Assembly (NCBI RefSeq): GCF_012933505.1
Contig: NZ_JABBNB010000033.1
Coordinates: 1 to 64,000, forward strand
Direction of reading: 5' to 3'
DNA from: Gordonia asplenii
GTDB taxonomy: Bacteria; Actinomycetota; Actinomycetes; Mycobacteriales; Mycobacteriaceae
DNA length: 64,000 bases
This document shows positions 18,242 through 28,091 of the stretch, piece by piece (the stretch's first letter is position 1; every line of letters begins with the position of its first letter). Under the pieces are notes generated by a model. The model had not been told where the DNA came from. It saw only the letters and a list, made by a program, of their open reading frames with translations, and did not search any database. A program made the translations under genes and the position numbers.

Positions 18242-20083
18242 TCAGCTCAGATGGTGAACCTCCTGCAGCCCGTAGACGGGGGTGTGCAGTCCCTCGAATC
18301 GAGCCTTCAGTTGCAGGGCGAGATACAACGAATAGTGCCGCGACTGGTGAAGATTGCCGCCGTGGAACCACAGGTTGGGCTGCTGGGTTGGCTTCCACAT
18401 GTTGCGCTGCTCACCCTCCCACGGTCCGGGATCCTTCGTGGTGTCTGAGCCGAGGCCCCACACCTTGCCGACGCGGTCGGCGACGTCCTGACCCATCAAG
18501 TCGGCCGCCCAGCCGTTCATCGAGCCGTAGCCGGTCGCGTACACCACGACGTCGGCGGGCAGCTCGGTGCCGTCGGTCAGCACGACGCTGTTCTCGGTCA
18601 GGTGGTCGACGTTGCCGTGGGCCAGCTTGATGGTGCCGTTGGCGACGAGCTCCGACGCGCCGACGTCGATGTAGTAGCCCGAGCCGCGGCGCAGGTACTT
18701 CATGAACAGGCCGGAATCGTCGTCGCCGAAGTCGAGGTCGAAGCCGGCGGCCTCCAGCGCCGCGTAGAAGTCCTTGTCCCGTTCGCGGATCTCGTTGTAG
18801 ATCGGGATCTGGAACTCGTGCATGATCCGGTAGGGCAGCGAAGCGAAGGTGAAATCGGCCTTCTTGGTGGTCATGCCCGACGCCACCGCGCGCTCACTGT
18901 AGAGGTCGCCGAGACCGACCTCCATCAACGAATCCGACCGCACGATGTGCGTCGACGACCGCTGGACCATCGTCGCATCGACACCATTGTCCACCAACGC
19001 TTTACAGATGTCGTGCGACGAGTTGTTGGCGCCGATGACGACGACCTTCTTGCCCGCGTAATTGTCGGGTCCGGGGTGTTGGCTGGAGTGATGCTGCTCG
19101 CCGGTGAAGACGTCCTGGCCGGGGAAGCTCGGCACATTCGCCTTGCCCGACATACCCGTCGCGAGCACGAGCTGCGTCGGGTGCAGCGTCAGTTCCTCGC
19201 CGTCGCGGTTGATCTGGACGGTCCATTTGCCGCTGGCCTCGTCGTAGGACGCCGAGGTGCACTCGGTCTTGGACCAGTACGGCACCTCCATGACCCGGGT
19301 GTAGAACTCCAGCCAGTCGCCGATCTTGTCCTTCGGCGCGAAGACCGGCCAGTTGTCGGGGAACGGGAGGTAGGGCAGGTGGTCGTACCAGACCGGGTCG
19401 TGTAGGCACAGCGACTTGTACCGCTTGCGCCACTGGTCGCCGGGGCGGTCGTGCTTGTCGACGACGATGGACGGCACGCCGAGCTGCCGCAGTCGGGCGC
19501 CGAGGGCGATGCCGCCCTGACCGCCGCCGATCACCAGCACGTACGGCTGCACCGCGTAGCCGAGCTCGTCTTCCTCGTCGGCCTTGCGTTCGGCCCACGA
19601 CCGGGTGTCGGCGCTCTGGCCGTGCACCGCGCCCATGACGCGCGAGGCACCCAATGGCTCCTCGTGGCCCTTGAGTTCCTGCAGCGTGGTGAGCAGGGTC
19701 CAGGCCTTCGGGCCGTCCTCGCCGTCGCGCAGACGGAGCAGACCTTCGCCGCGCCCGACCGACGTCTCGAAGGTGACGAAGGCGGTGTAGATGCCGTCGG
19801 CGGCGGTGGCCGGTTCGCTGGTGGTGAAGTTCGACGGCGCGGTGTCGGCCAGGCGATCGGCGAGCATCGCGGCGATCTCGTCATGCCCTTCGACGGTCTT
19901 CAGATTCCAGGTGAATGCGACCAGGTCGCGCCAGAAGCTGTCGGTGACGAACAAGTCGGTCACGGCGGCGATGTCCTGTGCCTGCAGCGCCCGTTCGAAA
20001 TCGCCGAGCCACGCGTCGACGACCGCTTGGGGATCTGGCGAACCCGTACTTCCGACGTCGGTCGGATCCAGGGTCTGGGTCAT
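18242..20083 (-). CDS. FAD-dependent monooxygenase with N-terminal NTF2-like domain
   Basis: A 613-residue flavoprotein. Residues 20-140 look like an NTF2/SnoaL-like domain. The rest is a group-B style flavin monooxygenase: FAD site VLVIGGGQGGIALGARLRQLG near residue 180, a second dinucleotide site VVVIGANNSSHDICKAL, and ATGYGSMNG near the C-terminus. The second site has GANNSS where GxGxxG/S is usual. Substrate unknown; similar fused proteins are annotated as putative flavin monooxygenases. ATG with AGGAG. Divergent from a GAF-type regulator, which probably controls it. Confidence 0.8.
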   Translation of the reverse strand: MTQTLDPTDVGSTGSPDPQAVVDAWLGDFERALQAQDIAAVTDLFVTDSFWRDLVAFTWNLKTVEGHDEIAAMLADRLADTAPSNFTTSEPATAADGIYTAFVTFETSVGRGEGLLRLRDGEDGPKAWTLLTTLQELKGHEEPLGASRVMGAVHGQSADTRSWAERKADEEDELGYAVQPYVLVIGGGQGGIALGARLRQLGVPSIVVDKHDRPGDQWRKRYKSLCLHDPVWYDHLPYLPFPDNWPVFAPKDKIGDWLEFYTRVMEVPYWSKTECTSASYDEASGKWTVQINRDGEELTLHPTQLVLATGMSGKANVPSFPGQDVFTGEQHHSSQHPGPDNYAGKKVVVIGANNSSHDICKALVDNGVDATMVQRSSTHIVRSDSLMEVGLGDLYSERAVASGMTTKKADFTFASLPYRIMHEFQIPIYNEIRERDKDFYAALEAAGFDLDFGDDDSGLFMKYLRRGSGYYIDVGASELVANGTIKLAHGNVDHLTENSVVLTDGTELPADVVVYATGYGSMNGWAADLMGQDVADRVGKVWGLGSDTTKDPGPWEGEQRNMWKPTQQPNLWFHGGNLHQSRHYSLYLALQLKARFEGLHTPVYGLQEVHHLS

Positions 20084-20148
20084 GACTTCATCTCCTCACT
20101 GAGCTGTTGTGAGGTACAGCACACTCCGTTTCGCGACGCGCCGACAGG

Positions 20149-20166
20149 GTTGCAGGGGGTTGCAAC
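20149..20166. promoter_or_regulatory. Candidate operator between the monooxygenase and its GAF regulator
   Basis: GTTGCA and TGCAAC form an inverted repeat with a 6-bp G-rich spacer. It lies 66-83 bp upstream of the monooxygenase start and 50-67 bp upstream of the regulator start, a fitting place for control of both. Confidence 0.45.
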
Positions 20167-20215
20167 GTGACCTGTCTTTGCCCACCGGCTGTGATGGAGC
20201 GCACAATGGGTGGCG

Positions 20216-21454
20216 ATGACCAGTGCCGTGATTCCCGAGCCCGCAGTTCCCGCCGGCGACGATCCGCGCCAGTACGCGCGACTCCTCGCCGACGTCTACA
20301 ACGCGACGATGTCGGGGGAGAAGGTGCCCGCACGACCCCGCGACGTCATCGGGGCGTCGTGGGAGCGGGTACGCGACGTCGGGCTCAACCCGGAGACCGG
20401 CATCCTCGACGGCCCGCTCGACGCGGCCGAACTGGAGGGGCATCGCGTCGGATCGGGGTTGCTCGCCGTGCTCGACGACCTCACTCGTGGGCTCGACATG
20501 TTGATCGCCGACGGCGACAACATTCTGGTGATCGCCGACGCCGGGGGTCGCGTGTTGTGGCGTTCAGGCGTGAATCGTGTTCTCTCCAAAGCAGATTCGC
20601 TAGGTTTCGTGCTGGGCGCCAACTGGTCGGAAGACATGGTCGGAACCAATGCGATCGGTACCGCTCTGGCGTCGGGCCGCGCGGTGCAGGTGTTCTCCGC
20701 CGAGCATTTCGTCCGCAGCCATCACGCTTGGACTTGTGCGGGTGCGCCGATCCGCGACCCGCGTACCGACGAGGTGCTCGGCGTCGTCGACGTGAGCGGC
20801 CCCGCGGCGACCATCCATCCCACGACGGTCGCGCTGGTCGACGCCGTGGCCAAACTGGCCGAGGCGCAGCTGCGCGATCTGCATCGGCGCAGCCTCGACG
20901 CGCTGCGTTCGGTCGCGGCCCCGATGCTCGCCCGGATGGGTGTCCCGGCGTTGGCCGTCGACGCGCAGGGGTGGGTTGCCGCGGTCGACGTCGTGCAACC
21001 GCGCAGTCGTTTGGTACTGCCCAAGAAGCTGTCCGCGGGTCGGGTGTGGCTGTCGTCGCTGGGTGCGTGCGACGTCGATCCGCTGCCCGGCGGCTGGCTG
21101 GTCCGCGTCGCCGAAGATGCGGTGGCCACCGAACCGACGCGCATCGAGTTGACTCCGGGCAAGACCGAGGTATGGGTCACCGGTCCCAGCGGTCGGCGCC
21201 AGATCAAACCGTCGCGCCGGCATGCCGACATCCTCGCGTTGTTGGCGCGCCACCGCGACGGACTCACCGCGGCGCAGATGGCCGACAAGCTCTTCGGTGA
21301 CCCCACTCGCACGATTACGGTGCGCGCGGAGATGTCGCGGCTGCGCAAGTCGTTGGGTGGCCTGCTCGACGCCAATCCGTACCGGTTCTCGTCGGGGATC
21401 GACGTCGTGTGGGGCGGCGCGGCGGCCGACGGCCCGAGGGCGCCCATGCCCTAG
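20216..21454 (+). CDS. GAF-domain transcriptional regulator
   Basis: About 412 residues. Residues 75-220 form a GAF-type sensor like that of AcoR-type activators (motifs [15 protein letters not shown] and [13 protein letters not shown]), but there is no sigma-54 AAA domain. The C-terminal 80 residues carry a winged-helix-like segment ([19 protein letters not shown], then [13 protein letters not shown]), as in bacterial SARP/OmpR-like regulators. An ATG at 20216 was preferred over the GTG six bases upstream. Its gene faces the flavin monooxygenase and probably senses a substrate of that enzyme. Confidence 0.75.
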   Translation: MTSAVIPEPAVPAGDDPRQYARLLADVYNATMSGEKVPARPRDVIGASWERVRDVGLNPETGILDGPLDAAELEGHRVGSGLLAVLDDLTRGLDMLIADGDNILVIADAGGRVLWRSGVNRVLSKADSLGFVLGANWSEDMVGTNAIGTALASGRAVQVFSAEHFVRSHHAWTCAGAPIRDPRTDEVLGVVDVSGPAATIHPTTVALVDAVAKLAEAQLRDLHRRSLDALRSVAAPMLARMGVPALAVDAQGWVAAVDVVQPRSRLVLPKKLSAGRVWLSSLGACDVDPLPGGWLVRVAEDAVATEPTRIELTPGKTEVWVTGPSGRRQIKPSRRHADILALLARHRDGLTAAQMADKLFGDPTRTITVRAEMSRLRKSLGGLLDANPYRFSSGIDVVWGGAAADGPRAPMP

Positions 21455-21464
21455 GCTGGTGCGG

Positions 21465-22148
21465 GTGCGATTGGTTATTGCGGAGTGCCAAGTTGACTAC
21501 GTCGGCAAGTTGACCGCCCATCTTCCGATGGCGAAGCGGTTGCTGCTGGTGAAATCGGATGGGTCGGTCAGCGTGCACGCCGACGACCGCGCGTACAAGC
21601 CGCTGAACTGGATGACGCCGCCGTGCTGGCTGGTCGAGGAGACCGTGCCCGACGACGTCGACGCGCAGGCCCTCTGGGTGGTCACCAATAAGGCCGACGA
21701 GCAGTTGCGCATCACCATCAAGTCGATCGAGCACGATTCCAGTCACGAGCTCGGCGTCGACCCGGGGCTCGTCAAAGACGGCGTCGAGGCGCATCTGCAG
21801 GAGCTGCTGGCCGAGCATGTGGAGACGCTGGGAGCCGGCCACACGCTGATCCGTCGCGAGTACATGACCGCGATCGGCCCGGTGGATCTGCTGTGCCGCG
21901 ACGCCGACGGTGGAACCGTCGCGGTGGAGATCAAGCGGCGCGGCGAGATAGACGGCGTCGAGCAGTTGACGCGCTACCTCGACCTGCTCAATCGCGATAC
22001 GACGTTGGCGCCGGTAGCGGGAGTGTTTGCGGCACAACAGATAAAGCCGCAGGCCCGGACGTTGGCGAACGACCGCGGAATCCGGTGCCTGATCCTGGAC
22101 TACGACAAGCTGCGCGGGACCGAGAGCACCGAGTTCCGGCTGTTCTGA
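21465..22148 (+). CDS. nucS: Mismatch-specific endonuclease NucS (EndoMS)
   Basis: Cuts both strands at DNA mismatches and provides the non-canonical mismatch repair of MutS/MutL-lacking actinobacteria. The 227 residues match mycobacterial NucS along their length from memory ([48 protein letters not shown]). The nuclease core shows GPVDLLCRD and [20 protein letters not shown]. The C-terminus EFRLF is the beta-clamp binding tail. GTG start chosen by family; a second GTG six bases upstream is possible. It follows the GAF regulator by 10 bp. Confidence 0.95.
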   Translation: MRLVIAECQVDYVGKLTAHLPMAKRLLLVKSDGSVSVHADDRAYKPLNWMTPPCWLVEETVPDDVDAQALWVVTNKADEQLRITIKSIEHDSSHELGVDPGLVKDGVEAHLQELLAEHVETLGAGHTLIRREYMTAIGPVDLLCRDADGGTVAVEIKRRGEIDGVEQLTRYLDLLNRDTTLAPVAGVFAAQQIKPQARTLANDRGIRCLILDYDKLRGTESTEFRLF

Positions 22149-22157
22149 GGGTCGCCG

Positions 22158-23255
22158 CTACTGCGCCACCCGGCGGTTGACGTTGTTCGCGCTGAACGGC
22201 TTGGTGCTCGGCTCGTTCGAATTCGACGCCGCGCCTGATCCGCCGCCCGACGTCGGGGCCGAGCCGTTGGGTACCGCGTTCGGCGCCGAATTGTTGGACG
22301 CCGATTGCTGCGGTTGCTGTTGTTTCCCGATCGCGCGCTTCTCGTCGTCGGAGATCTTCGACGGCCCGGTCAGCTCGCGGTTGAGCAGTTCGGTGTCGGA
22401 CAGATCGTCGGCATCGGCGAAGTCGTCGATGTGAGTCAGTTTGAGCTCGTTGGGCGCGGAGACCAGGTGTTTGCGCAGTTCCTCGAGATGATCGAGCACG
22501 CCCTGGTGGGTGCTGCGCGCACGCTTGGCGAATTCGCGTGACTGATGCATCCGCTCGAGGGCGACGCGTTGCGCGGTGTCTTTGAGGCGTTTGACCTCGG
22601 CGTCGGTCTTCGCGCGCTCGGCGGCGATCGCGGCGTCGAAGCGTTCCCGCTCGGTGTTGCGCGCACGGGTGCTCTGCTGCTCGAGCTCAGCAGCCTCGTT
22701 GGTGGCCTTCTCCACGATGCGCCGCGCTTCCTGGCGAGCCGCGGTCATCGTCGCGGTGTGTTCGTTCTCCATCGCGGTCTTGCGATCGGCGAGCGACTTG
22801 GCGGTCTTGTCCGCTTCGCGCTTGGCCGCAGCGGTGATCTCCTCGGCACGCCGTGTCGCCGCGGTCACCTTGGCTTCGGCGTCTTTGATCAGCGCGGCCG
22901 AGTGCTGCTGTGCCACCGACACGGTCTCGGCCGCTTCCGCCTGGGAATTCGCCCGGATCTCCGACGCCTCGTCGGAGGCCAGCTGCAGCATCCGCGACAG
23001 TCGCTCGCTCATGCCCTGCGCGGTGGTCGGCGGCACCGACAACCGGTCCACCTCGTGGCGCAACTCCTCGATTTCCTCGCGTGCGGCGCCCAGATGCGCG
23101 GCCAACTCGTTGGCGTTGGCGTTGGCCGCATCGCGGTCGGCGGCGAGCACACGCAATTCAGCGTCGAAGCGTTGGAATGCGTCGTTGACCTGGTCGCGGT
23201 CGTAACCGCGACGGGTCGTGTCGAAAGGGGCGGGACGCGGAGCTGGAGCCGACAT
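22158..23255 (-). CDS. DivIVA-like coiled-coil protein
   Basis: A 365-residue protein whose N-terminus (FDTTRRGYDRDQVNDAFQRF) matches the DivIVA/GpsB membrane-binding region. Residues 35-270 are almost continuous heptad-rich helix, and the last 60 are a Gln/Asn/Ser/Pro-rich disordered tail. DivIVA-type proteins mark poles or septa in actinobacteria, but this is not the main Wag31; its role is probably in envelope or septum organisation. I chose the ATG at 23255; the longer open frame upstream runs antisense to nothing useful and overlaps the epimerase gene. It converges with nucS with only 9 bp between stops. Confidence 0.75.
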   Translation of the reverse strand: MSAPAPRPAPFDTTRRGYDRDQVNDAFQRFDAELRVLAADRDAANANANELAAHLGAAREEIEELRHEVDRLSVPPTTAQGMSERLSRMLQLASDEASEIRANSQAEAAETVSVAQQHSAALIKDAEAKVTAATRRAEEITAAAKREADKTAKSLADRKTAMENEHTATMTAARQEARRIVEKATNEAAELEQQSTRARNTERERFDAAIAAERAKTDAEVKRLKDTAQRVALERMHQSREFAKRARSTHQGVLDHLEELRKHLVSAPNELKLTHIDDFADADDLSDTELLNRELTGPSKISDDEKRAIGKQQQPQQSASNNSAPNAVPNGSAPTSGGGSGAASNSNEPSTKPFSANNVNRRVAQ

Positions 23256-23284
23256 GGCGACCAGTGTAGTGCCGATCGGTACCG

Positions 23285-23779
23285 CTAGTGGGCGCCACCG
23301 TCGGCAGCGGGCTCCACCAATTCCAAAAGGACGCCGCCCGCATCTTTGGGATGTACGAAGTTGATTCGCGAATCCGCTGTGCCTCGTCGGGGTGCAGGAT
23401 AGAGAACCCGAACTCCGGCAGCGGTGAGTCGCTCGGTCACCGCGTCGACGTCGGTGACCCGCACGGCCAGCTGCTGCAGTCCGGGGCCGCTGCGCGCGAT
23501 GAACTTGGCGATCGTCGACTCGTCGTTGAGGGGGGCGAGCAACTGGATGACGGCGCTGCCGTCGGTGGCCGCACTGGCCGGTCCGACCATGGCCTCGCGC
23601 ACCCCCTGCTCCTCGTTGACCTCTTCGTGGAGGGTCACGAAACCGAGATGGGTGGCGTACCACTGCTTGGCGGCGTCGAGGTCGGGTACGGCGATGCCGG
23701 CGTGATCGATGGCCGTGACGAGGTCGGAGATCAGGGTGGTTGGGGAGGTGTTGGCTGGATCCGTTGACGATGCACTCAT
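23285..23779 (-). CDS. mce: Methylmalonyl-CoA epimerase
   Basis: A 164-residue glyoxalase/VOC-fold protein that interconverts (2R)- and (2S)-methylmalonyl-CoA in propionate metabolism. Family features are IDHAGIAVPDLDAAKQWY with the first metal histidine, GLQQLAVRV, and HPKDAGGVLLELVEP with the last metal glutamate. ATG at 23779 preferred over a 17-residue longer frame. It lies between the DivIVA-like gene and fadA4, as in the M. tuberculosis Rv1322A to Rv1323 region. Confidence 0.88.
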   Translation of the reverse strand: MSASSTDPANTSPTTLISDLVTAIDHAGIAVPDLDAAKQWYATHLGFVTLHEEVNEEQGVREAMVGPASAATDGSAVIQLLAPLNDESTIAKFIARSGPGLQQLAVRVTDVDAVTERLTAAGVRVLYPAPRRGTADSRINFVHPKDAGGVLLELVEPAADGGAH

Positions 23780-23805
23780 CGTCCAAAGGTAGCGTTGAGT
23801 CGGTA

Positions 23806-23823
23806 GACCACTGCGCGGTGGTC
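23806..23823. promoter_or_regulatory. Short inverted repeat in the epimerase-fadA4 gap
   Basis: GACCAC and GTGGTC, 6-bp arms with a 6-bp spacer, next to the larger palindrome at 23828. Possible second regulator site; weak on its own. Confidence 0.3.
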
Positions 23824-23827
23824 TGGA

Positions 23828-23859
23828 CAACTTCAGTTATTTCGAATTAACTAAAGTTG
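23828..23859. promoter_or_regulatory. Large palindromic operator candidate upstream of fadA4
   Basis: CAACTTCAGTTA and TAACTAAAGTTG are inverted with 11 of 12 positions matching, around a central TTCGAA. The 32-bp element is AT-rich in a GC-rich background and lies 33-64 bp before the fadA4 start and 49-80 bp before the epimerase start. It looks like a TetR-type operator. Confidence 0.65.
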
Positions 23860-23891
23860 CAGTGGTCGCAAGCAGTCACAAGGAGACAACA

Positions 23892-25112
23892 ATGTCCACA
23901 GAACCGTCGGTAATCGTTGCCGGTGCCCGTACCCCGTTCGGCCGCCTGTTGGGGTCGTTGAAGGGACAGTCGGGGGTCGATCTCGGCGCGGTCGCCATCA
24001 AGGCCGCCGTCGAGCGTGCCGGGATCCCGGCCGAGGCCGTGGACTACGTCATCATGGGCCAGGTGCTGACTGCGGGCGCCGGACAGATGCCCGCACGTCA
24101 GGCCGCCATCAAGGCCGGCATCGGCTGGGACGTCCCCACCCTGACGATCAACAAGATGTGCCTGTCGGGCATCGACGCCATCGCCCTGGCCGACCAGCTG
24201 ATCCGCGCCGGCGAATTCGACGTCGTGGTCGCCGGCGGCCAGGAGTCGATGACCCAGGCACCGCACGTGCTGCCCGGCAGCCGTGGCGGATTCAAGTACG
24301 GCAACACCGAACTCGTCGACCACATGGCCTTCGACGGTCTGTGGGATGCCTTCACCGATCAGCCGATGGGTGCCCTGACCGAGCAGGGCAACGACGTGGC
24401 GAGCGGAGCGGCGGGGGATGTCACGCGCGGCTTCACCCGGGCCGAGCAGGACGAGTTCGCGGCGCGCAGCCACACGCTGGCCGCGCAGGCGTGGAAGAAC
24501 GGCGTATTCGCCGATGAGGTTGTGCCCGTCGAGATTCCGCAACGTAAGGGCGACCCGATCGTCTTCGCCGAGGATGAGGGCATTCGCGCCGACACCACCG
24601 CCGATTCGCTGTCCGGGCTGCGCCCGGCGTTCCGCAAGGACGGCACCATCACCGCGGGCAACTCCTCGCAGATCTCCGACGGCGCCGCGGCCGTCGTCGT
24701 GATGAGCAAGTCGAAGGCGCAGGAACTCGGCGTCGAGTGGCTGGCCGAGATCGGACCGCACGGCGTCGTCGCCGGACCGGATTCGTCGTTGCAGGCTCAG
24801 CCGGCCAATGCCATCGAAAAGGCTTGTGCGCGTGCCGGAATCGACCCCAAGGACCTCGACGTCGTCGAGATCAACGAGGCCTTCGCGGCGGTCGGGCTGG
24901 CCTCGACCAAGCAACTGGGCATCGATCCGGAGAAGGTCAACGTCAACGGCGGCGCCATCGCCCTGGGGCACCCGATCGGAACGTCGGGCGCTCGCATCAC
25001 GCTGCACCTCGCGCTGGAGCTCAAGCGCCGTGGTGGAGGCGTCGGCGCGGCGGCACTGTGCGGCGCGGGCGGTCAGGGTGACGCGCTGATCATCTCGGTG
25101 CCGAAGGCCTGA
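23892..25112 (+). CDS. fadA4: Acetyl-CoA acetyltransferase (thiolase)
   Basis: A 406-residue thiolase that joins or splits acetyl-CoA units. The nucleophile is Cys90 in NKMCLSG; the C-terminal active site shows [16 protein letters not shown] and [12 protein letters not shown]. The ATG at 23892 has a perfect AGGAG site 6 nt upstream. It is divergent from the epimerase gene and ends in a strong terminator. Synteny with Rv1323 supports the symbol. Confidence 0.93.
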   Translation: MSTEPSVIVAGARTPFGRLLGSLKGQSGVDLGAVAIKAAVERAGIPAEAVDYVIMGQVLTAGAGQMPARQAAIKAGIGWDVPTLTINKMCLSGIDAIALADQLIRAGEFDVVVAGGQESMTQAPHVLPGSRGGFKYGNTELVDHMAFDGLWDAFTDQPMGALTEQGNDVASGAAGDVTRGFTRAEQDEFAARSHTLAAQAWKNGVFADEVVPVEIPQRKGDPIVFAEDEGIRADTTADSLSGLRPAFRKDGTITAGNSSQISDGAAAVVVMSKSKAQELGVEWLAEIGPHGVVAGPDSSLQAQPANAIEKACARAGIDPKDLDVVEINEAFAAVGLASTKQLGIDPEKVNVNGGAIALGHPIGTSGARITLHLALELKRRGGGVGAAALCGAGGQGDALIISVPKA

Positions 25113-25129
25113 TCGGTACAGCGCCGACG

Positions 25130-25166
25130 AGTGACCTCTACTACGATTTGTAGTAGAGGTCACTTT
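25130..25166 (+). terminator. Strong terminator after fadA4
   Basis: A perfect 15-bp stem, AGTGACCTCTACTAC and its complement, with a GATTT loop, ending in TTT. It separates fadA4 from the DUF3817 gene. Confidence 0.9.
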
Positions 25167-25177
25167 CGTCATGCACA

Positions 25178-25546
25178 ATGGAGCCCATGCAGCTTTTCGA
25201 TCTCAGCACCCCGGCCAAGAGATTCCGGTTCGTCGCCGTCGCCGAAGCCATCACCTGGCTCGCGTTGCTGATCGCGATGTTCTTCAAATGGGTGCTCGGC
25301 CACGACGCCGCCGTTCGTATCCCCGGCATGGTGCACGGAATCGTGTTCGTGGTGTTCGTCGTCGTCGCGCTGCTGACCGCACGGGCCCTCAAATGGAACC
25401 TGGTCGTGACCGGACTGGCGCTCGTCTCCTCGATTCCGCCGTTCGGCACCCTCGTCTTCGAGTGGTGGGCCGCCCGCAACGGCCATCTGGCGGAACTGTC
25501 GGTCTCCGCACCCGCCGACGACGACTCCACCCCGGTCGCCGCCTGA
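25178..25546 (+). CDS. DUF3817 membrane protein
   Basis: 122 residues with three hydrophobic helices (about 18-38, 47-67, 72-93) and the family's VAVAEAITWLALLIAMFFKW and PGMVHGIVFVVFV motifs. Such proteins are common in actinobacteria and have no known function. The start may be the ATG at 25178 or 25187. The gene is followed 22 bp later by an MFS transporter gene. Confidence 0.8.
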   Translation: MEPMQLFDLSTPAKRFRFVAVAEAITWLALLIAMFFKWVLGHDAAVRIPGMVHGIVFVVFVVVALLTARALKWNLVVTGLALVSSIPPFGTLVFEWWAARNGHLAELSVSAPADDDSTPVAA

Positions 25547-25568
25547 CTCACCTCGTACCCTTGGGCGA

Positions 25569-26765
25569 GTGACAACTCGCATCGACGCCGCGCTGACCCG
25601 TTCGCGAATCGCGGTCGCAGTCGTCTTCGCCCTCAACGGATTTCTGGCCGCGATGCTGGTCGCCCACATCCCGGTCATCACCGCCCGCACCGGCGTCACA
25701 CACGAGACGCTGGGCGGGCTCTTGTTGTTGACGGGCGCGTCGGCGTTCGTCGGTATGCAGGTGTGCGGGCCGCTCATCGACAGATTCGGGTCGCGGCCGC
25801 TGACGATCATCGCCGTGGTGACCCTCGCCGCGGCGATCTTCGGTCCGGTCCTGGCGACCGGTACTTCGACGCTCGCGCCGGCGGTGATGCTCTTCGGCTT
25901 CGCCAACGGCAGCCTCGACGTATCGATGAATTCGCAGGCCGTGGCCGTGGAACAGGCCTATGACCGTCCTATCATGTCCGCCTTCCACGCATACTTCTCG
26001 GTCGGCAGCATGGTTGGATCGGCGATCATCGCGCTGACCCTGTGGCTCGACGTCGGGGTGGTCGCCACCGTCGCGGGCGCGGCCGTGTTCGGAGTGATCG
26101 TGCTCGCGGTCGTCGCCCGCGACCTCACCGTCGCCGACGTCGCCGCGCGGACGGGCGCCGGACACACCGAACCGAAGCGACGATGGTGGCACAGCATCGA
26201 TCGGTTCCGGTTCGTCGTCCTGGCAACAGTGGCGTTCGCGCTGATGCTGGCCGAGGGCACCGCCTACGACTGGTCGGCGTTGCAGGTGGTCGAGACCTTC
26301 GGCGTCCCCGACGCCACCGGCGCGATCGCCTTCTTCGCCTTCAGCGTCGCGATGACCGCGACCCGCTTCGTCATCGACCCGATCGCGGCGTCGATCGGCC
26401 CGGCGAAGGTGGTCCGCATCGGCGCCACGATCGGCGCGGTGGGGATGACGATGGTCGTGCTGTCCCCGGCGCCCTGGGTCGCCGTCTGCGGATGGCTGGT
26501 CTTCGGTGGCGGCCTGGCCGGCGGCATCCCGCAGATCTTCACCGCGGCGGGCAATCTCTCGCCGGTGTCGTCGGGGCAGGTGATGTCGGCCGTGGTCGGG
26601 TGCGGGTATCTGGGCATGCTGGCCGGGCCCGCCGTCGTCGGATTCTTGAGCCATTCGACGTCGTTGGCGTCGGCGCTTGCGGTGGTCATTGTTGCGCTCG
26701 CCCTCGCGCTGGTCGGCGCGGGCCAGGTCAATCGACGTTCGTCGGTGGCGGCCGAGCCGCGGTAG
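25569..26765 (+). CDS. Major facilitator superfamily transporter
   Basis: 398 residues with about 12 membrane helices in two halves joined by a charged loop near residue 195. The GPLIDRFGSRPL stretch after the second helix is the MFS motif A region. The fold resembles the YbjJ/FucP-like branch by its length and the AFHAYFSVGSMVGS stretch, but no substrate can be assigned. GTG start. Not part of the M. tuberculosis gene order here. Confidence 0.8.
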   Translation: MTTRIDAALTRSRIAVAVVFALNGFLAAMLVAHIPVITARTGVTHETLGGLLLLTGASAFVGMQVCGPLIDRFGSRPLTIIAVVTLAAAIFGPVLATGTSTLAPAVMLFGFANGSLDVSMNSQAVAVEQAYDRPIMSAFHAYFSVGSMVGSAIIALTLWLDVGVVATVAGAAVFGVIVLAVVARDLTVADVAARTGAGHTEPKRRWWHSIDRFRFVVLATVAFALMLAEGTAYDWSALQVVETFGVPDATGAIAFFAFSVAMTATRFVIDPIAASIGPAKVVRIGATIGAVGMTMVVLSPAPWVAVCGWLVFGGGLAGGIPQIFTAAGNLSPVSSGQVMSAVVGCGYLGMLAGPAVVGFLSHSTSLASALAVVIVALALALVGAGQVNRRSSVAAEPR

Positions 26766-26886
26766 CCCGCGTCCAGTCGGCCGGCCGCGACGGCCCGGGT
26801 CTCGTCGAGTTGAGTTCGCATAGGGAACGCGGGATCAGCCCGTGGCCGATGACGCCACATTGCGACCCCGTGACACACTGGTAGGC

Positions 26887-27849
26887 GTGAGCAGACCTCA
26901 GAGTCGGCAGGCCGCTGCACAGCAGGCCGCCGCTGCAGTAGCCATGGCCGGTGCGGTTGATCTCGCAGTCCTCAAGGAGCGGGCCGACGCTGCGCGCGCG
27001 CAGGCCGCGCGCCCGGCCACCGGTCCGGCGGGTCCCGGCGAGGCACCGTCGGGTGCGGCGTTGGGGCCGGCCGTCGTCGAAGTGACCGAAGCCAACTTCG
27101 AGGCCGATGTCCTGACTCGCTCGAGGCAACAACTCGTCGTCGTCGTGCTGTGGTCGGCACGCAGCCCGGTGACCGCGCAGCTGGTGCAGGTGCTGGCCGG
27201 TCAGGCGCAGCAATCGGGCGGCCGGTGGGCGCTGGCCGCCGTCGACGCCGACACCAGTCCGCGCATCGTGCAGGCATTCCAAGCGCAGGGTGTGCCGTTG
27301 GTCATCGCGATCGCCCACGGGCGGCCGGTCGCCGAGTTCGAGGGACGCTCGGAACAGGAACTCGCCGACTGGATCGACTCGATTCTGTCGCAGATCGGGC
27401 ACACCCTGACCGGCGGCGGTCCGGCGGAAGCCGACGAGCCCGAGGAAGTGGATCCCCGGATGCTCGACGCCGAGGCGAAACTCGACGCGGGGGACTACGA
27501 CGGCGCACTCGCCGTCTATCGTGACATCCTCGCGGCCGAGCCGGACAACGACGAAGTGGCGGCACTGATCCGCAACATCGAATTCATGTCGCGCGCCGAC
27601 GCTCACGACGATTCGGTTCTCGACAGCGCCCCCGACGATGTCGACGGACAACTCGCCGCCGCCGACAAATTGCTGCTCGCACAGCAGCCGGAAGAAGCCT
27701 TCGACCGCATCATCACCGCCATCAAACTCAGTGCCGGCGACCACCGGACCAAGGCGCGCACCCGGCTGCTCGAACTGTTCGAATTGTTCGACGCCGCAGA
27801 ACCTTTCGTAGTTGCGGCGCGGCGGAAACTGGCAGCCGCGCTGTATTAG
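26887..27849 (+). CDS. Thioredoxin-like/TPR protein (CnoX/YbbN type)
   Basis: 320 residues: a thioredoxin fold at about 50-155 and a TPR-like helical C-terminal half (about 175-320), ending RRKLAAALY as in M. tuberculosis Rv1324. The usual WCxxC site is replaced by WSARSPVT, so there is no redox pair; by analogy with CnoX/YbbN it is more likely a chaperone-like holdase. GTG start at 26887, since the longer frame has no similarity. Confidence 0.85.
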   Translation: MSRPQSRQAAAQQAAAAVAMAGAVDLAVLKERADAARAQAARPATGPAGPGEAPSGAALGPAVVEVTEANFEADVLTRSRQQLVVVVLWSARSPVTAQLVQVLAGQAQQSGGRWALAAVDADTSPRIVQAFQAQGVPLVIAIAHGRPVAEFEGRSEQELADWIDSILSQIGHTLTGGGPAEADEPEEVDPRMLDAEAKLDAGDYDGALAVYRDILAAEPDNDEVAALIRNIEFMSRADAHDDSVLDSAPDDVDGQLAAADKLLLAQQPEEAFDRIITAIKLSAGDHRTKARTRLLELFELFDAAEPFVVAARRKLAAALY

Positions 27850-27903
27850 ATTTTGCGGCCTTGTCGGGCTTCGCTGACCGGCGCTGTTCGCTTCGTCGTC
27901 GTG

Positions 27904-27962
27904 GCGCTTTCGGCGGCCGAGGGTTGCTGGTCTGGGTAGTGGCAAGGTGCCGCCGAAAGCGC
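27904..27962. repeat. 14-bp perfect inverted repeat in the gap before the UvrA-like gene
   Basis: GCGCTTTCGGCGGC at 27904 and its complement at 27949 enclose 31 bp. The 242-bp gap 27850-28091 otherwise shows nothing recognisable. It could be a terminator of the thioredoxin-like gene, a leader hairpin of the UvrA-like gene or a small mobile repeat. Confidence 0.6.
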
Positions 27963-28091
27963 GACTCCTCCTCGTTCCACAGCGCCGACGCTTCGCCCGG
28001 GCCGCAGCCGAGGAAACACCCGCCACCCACCGCGCCGAATCGGTCAGGAATGGAGAAGTGTCGGCCGTCGAAGACCGATAGCCTTGTCGGC

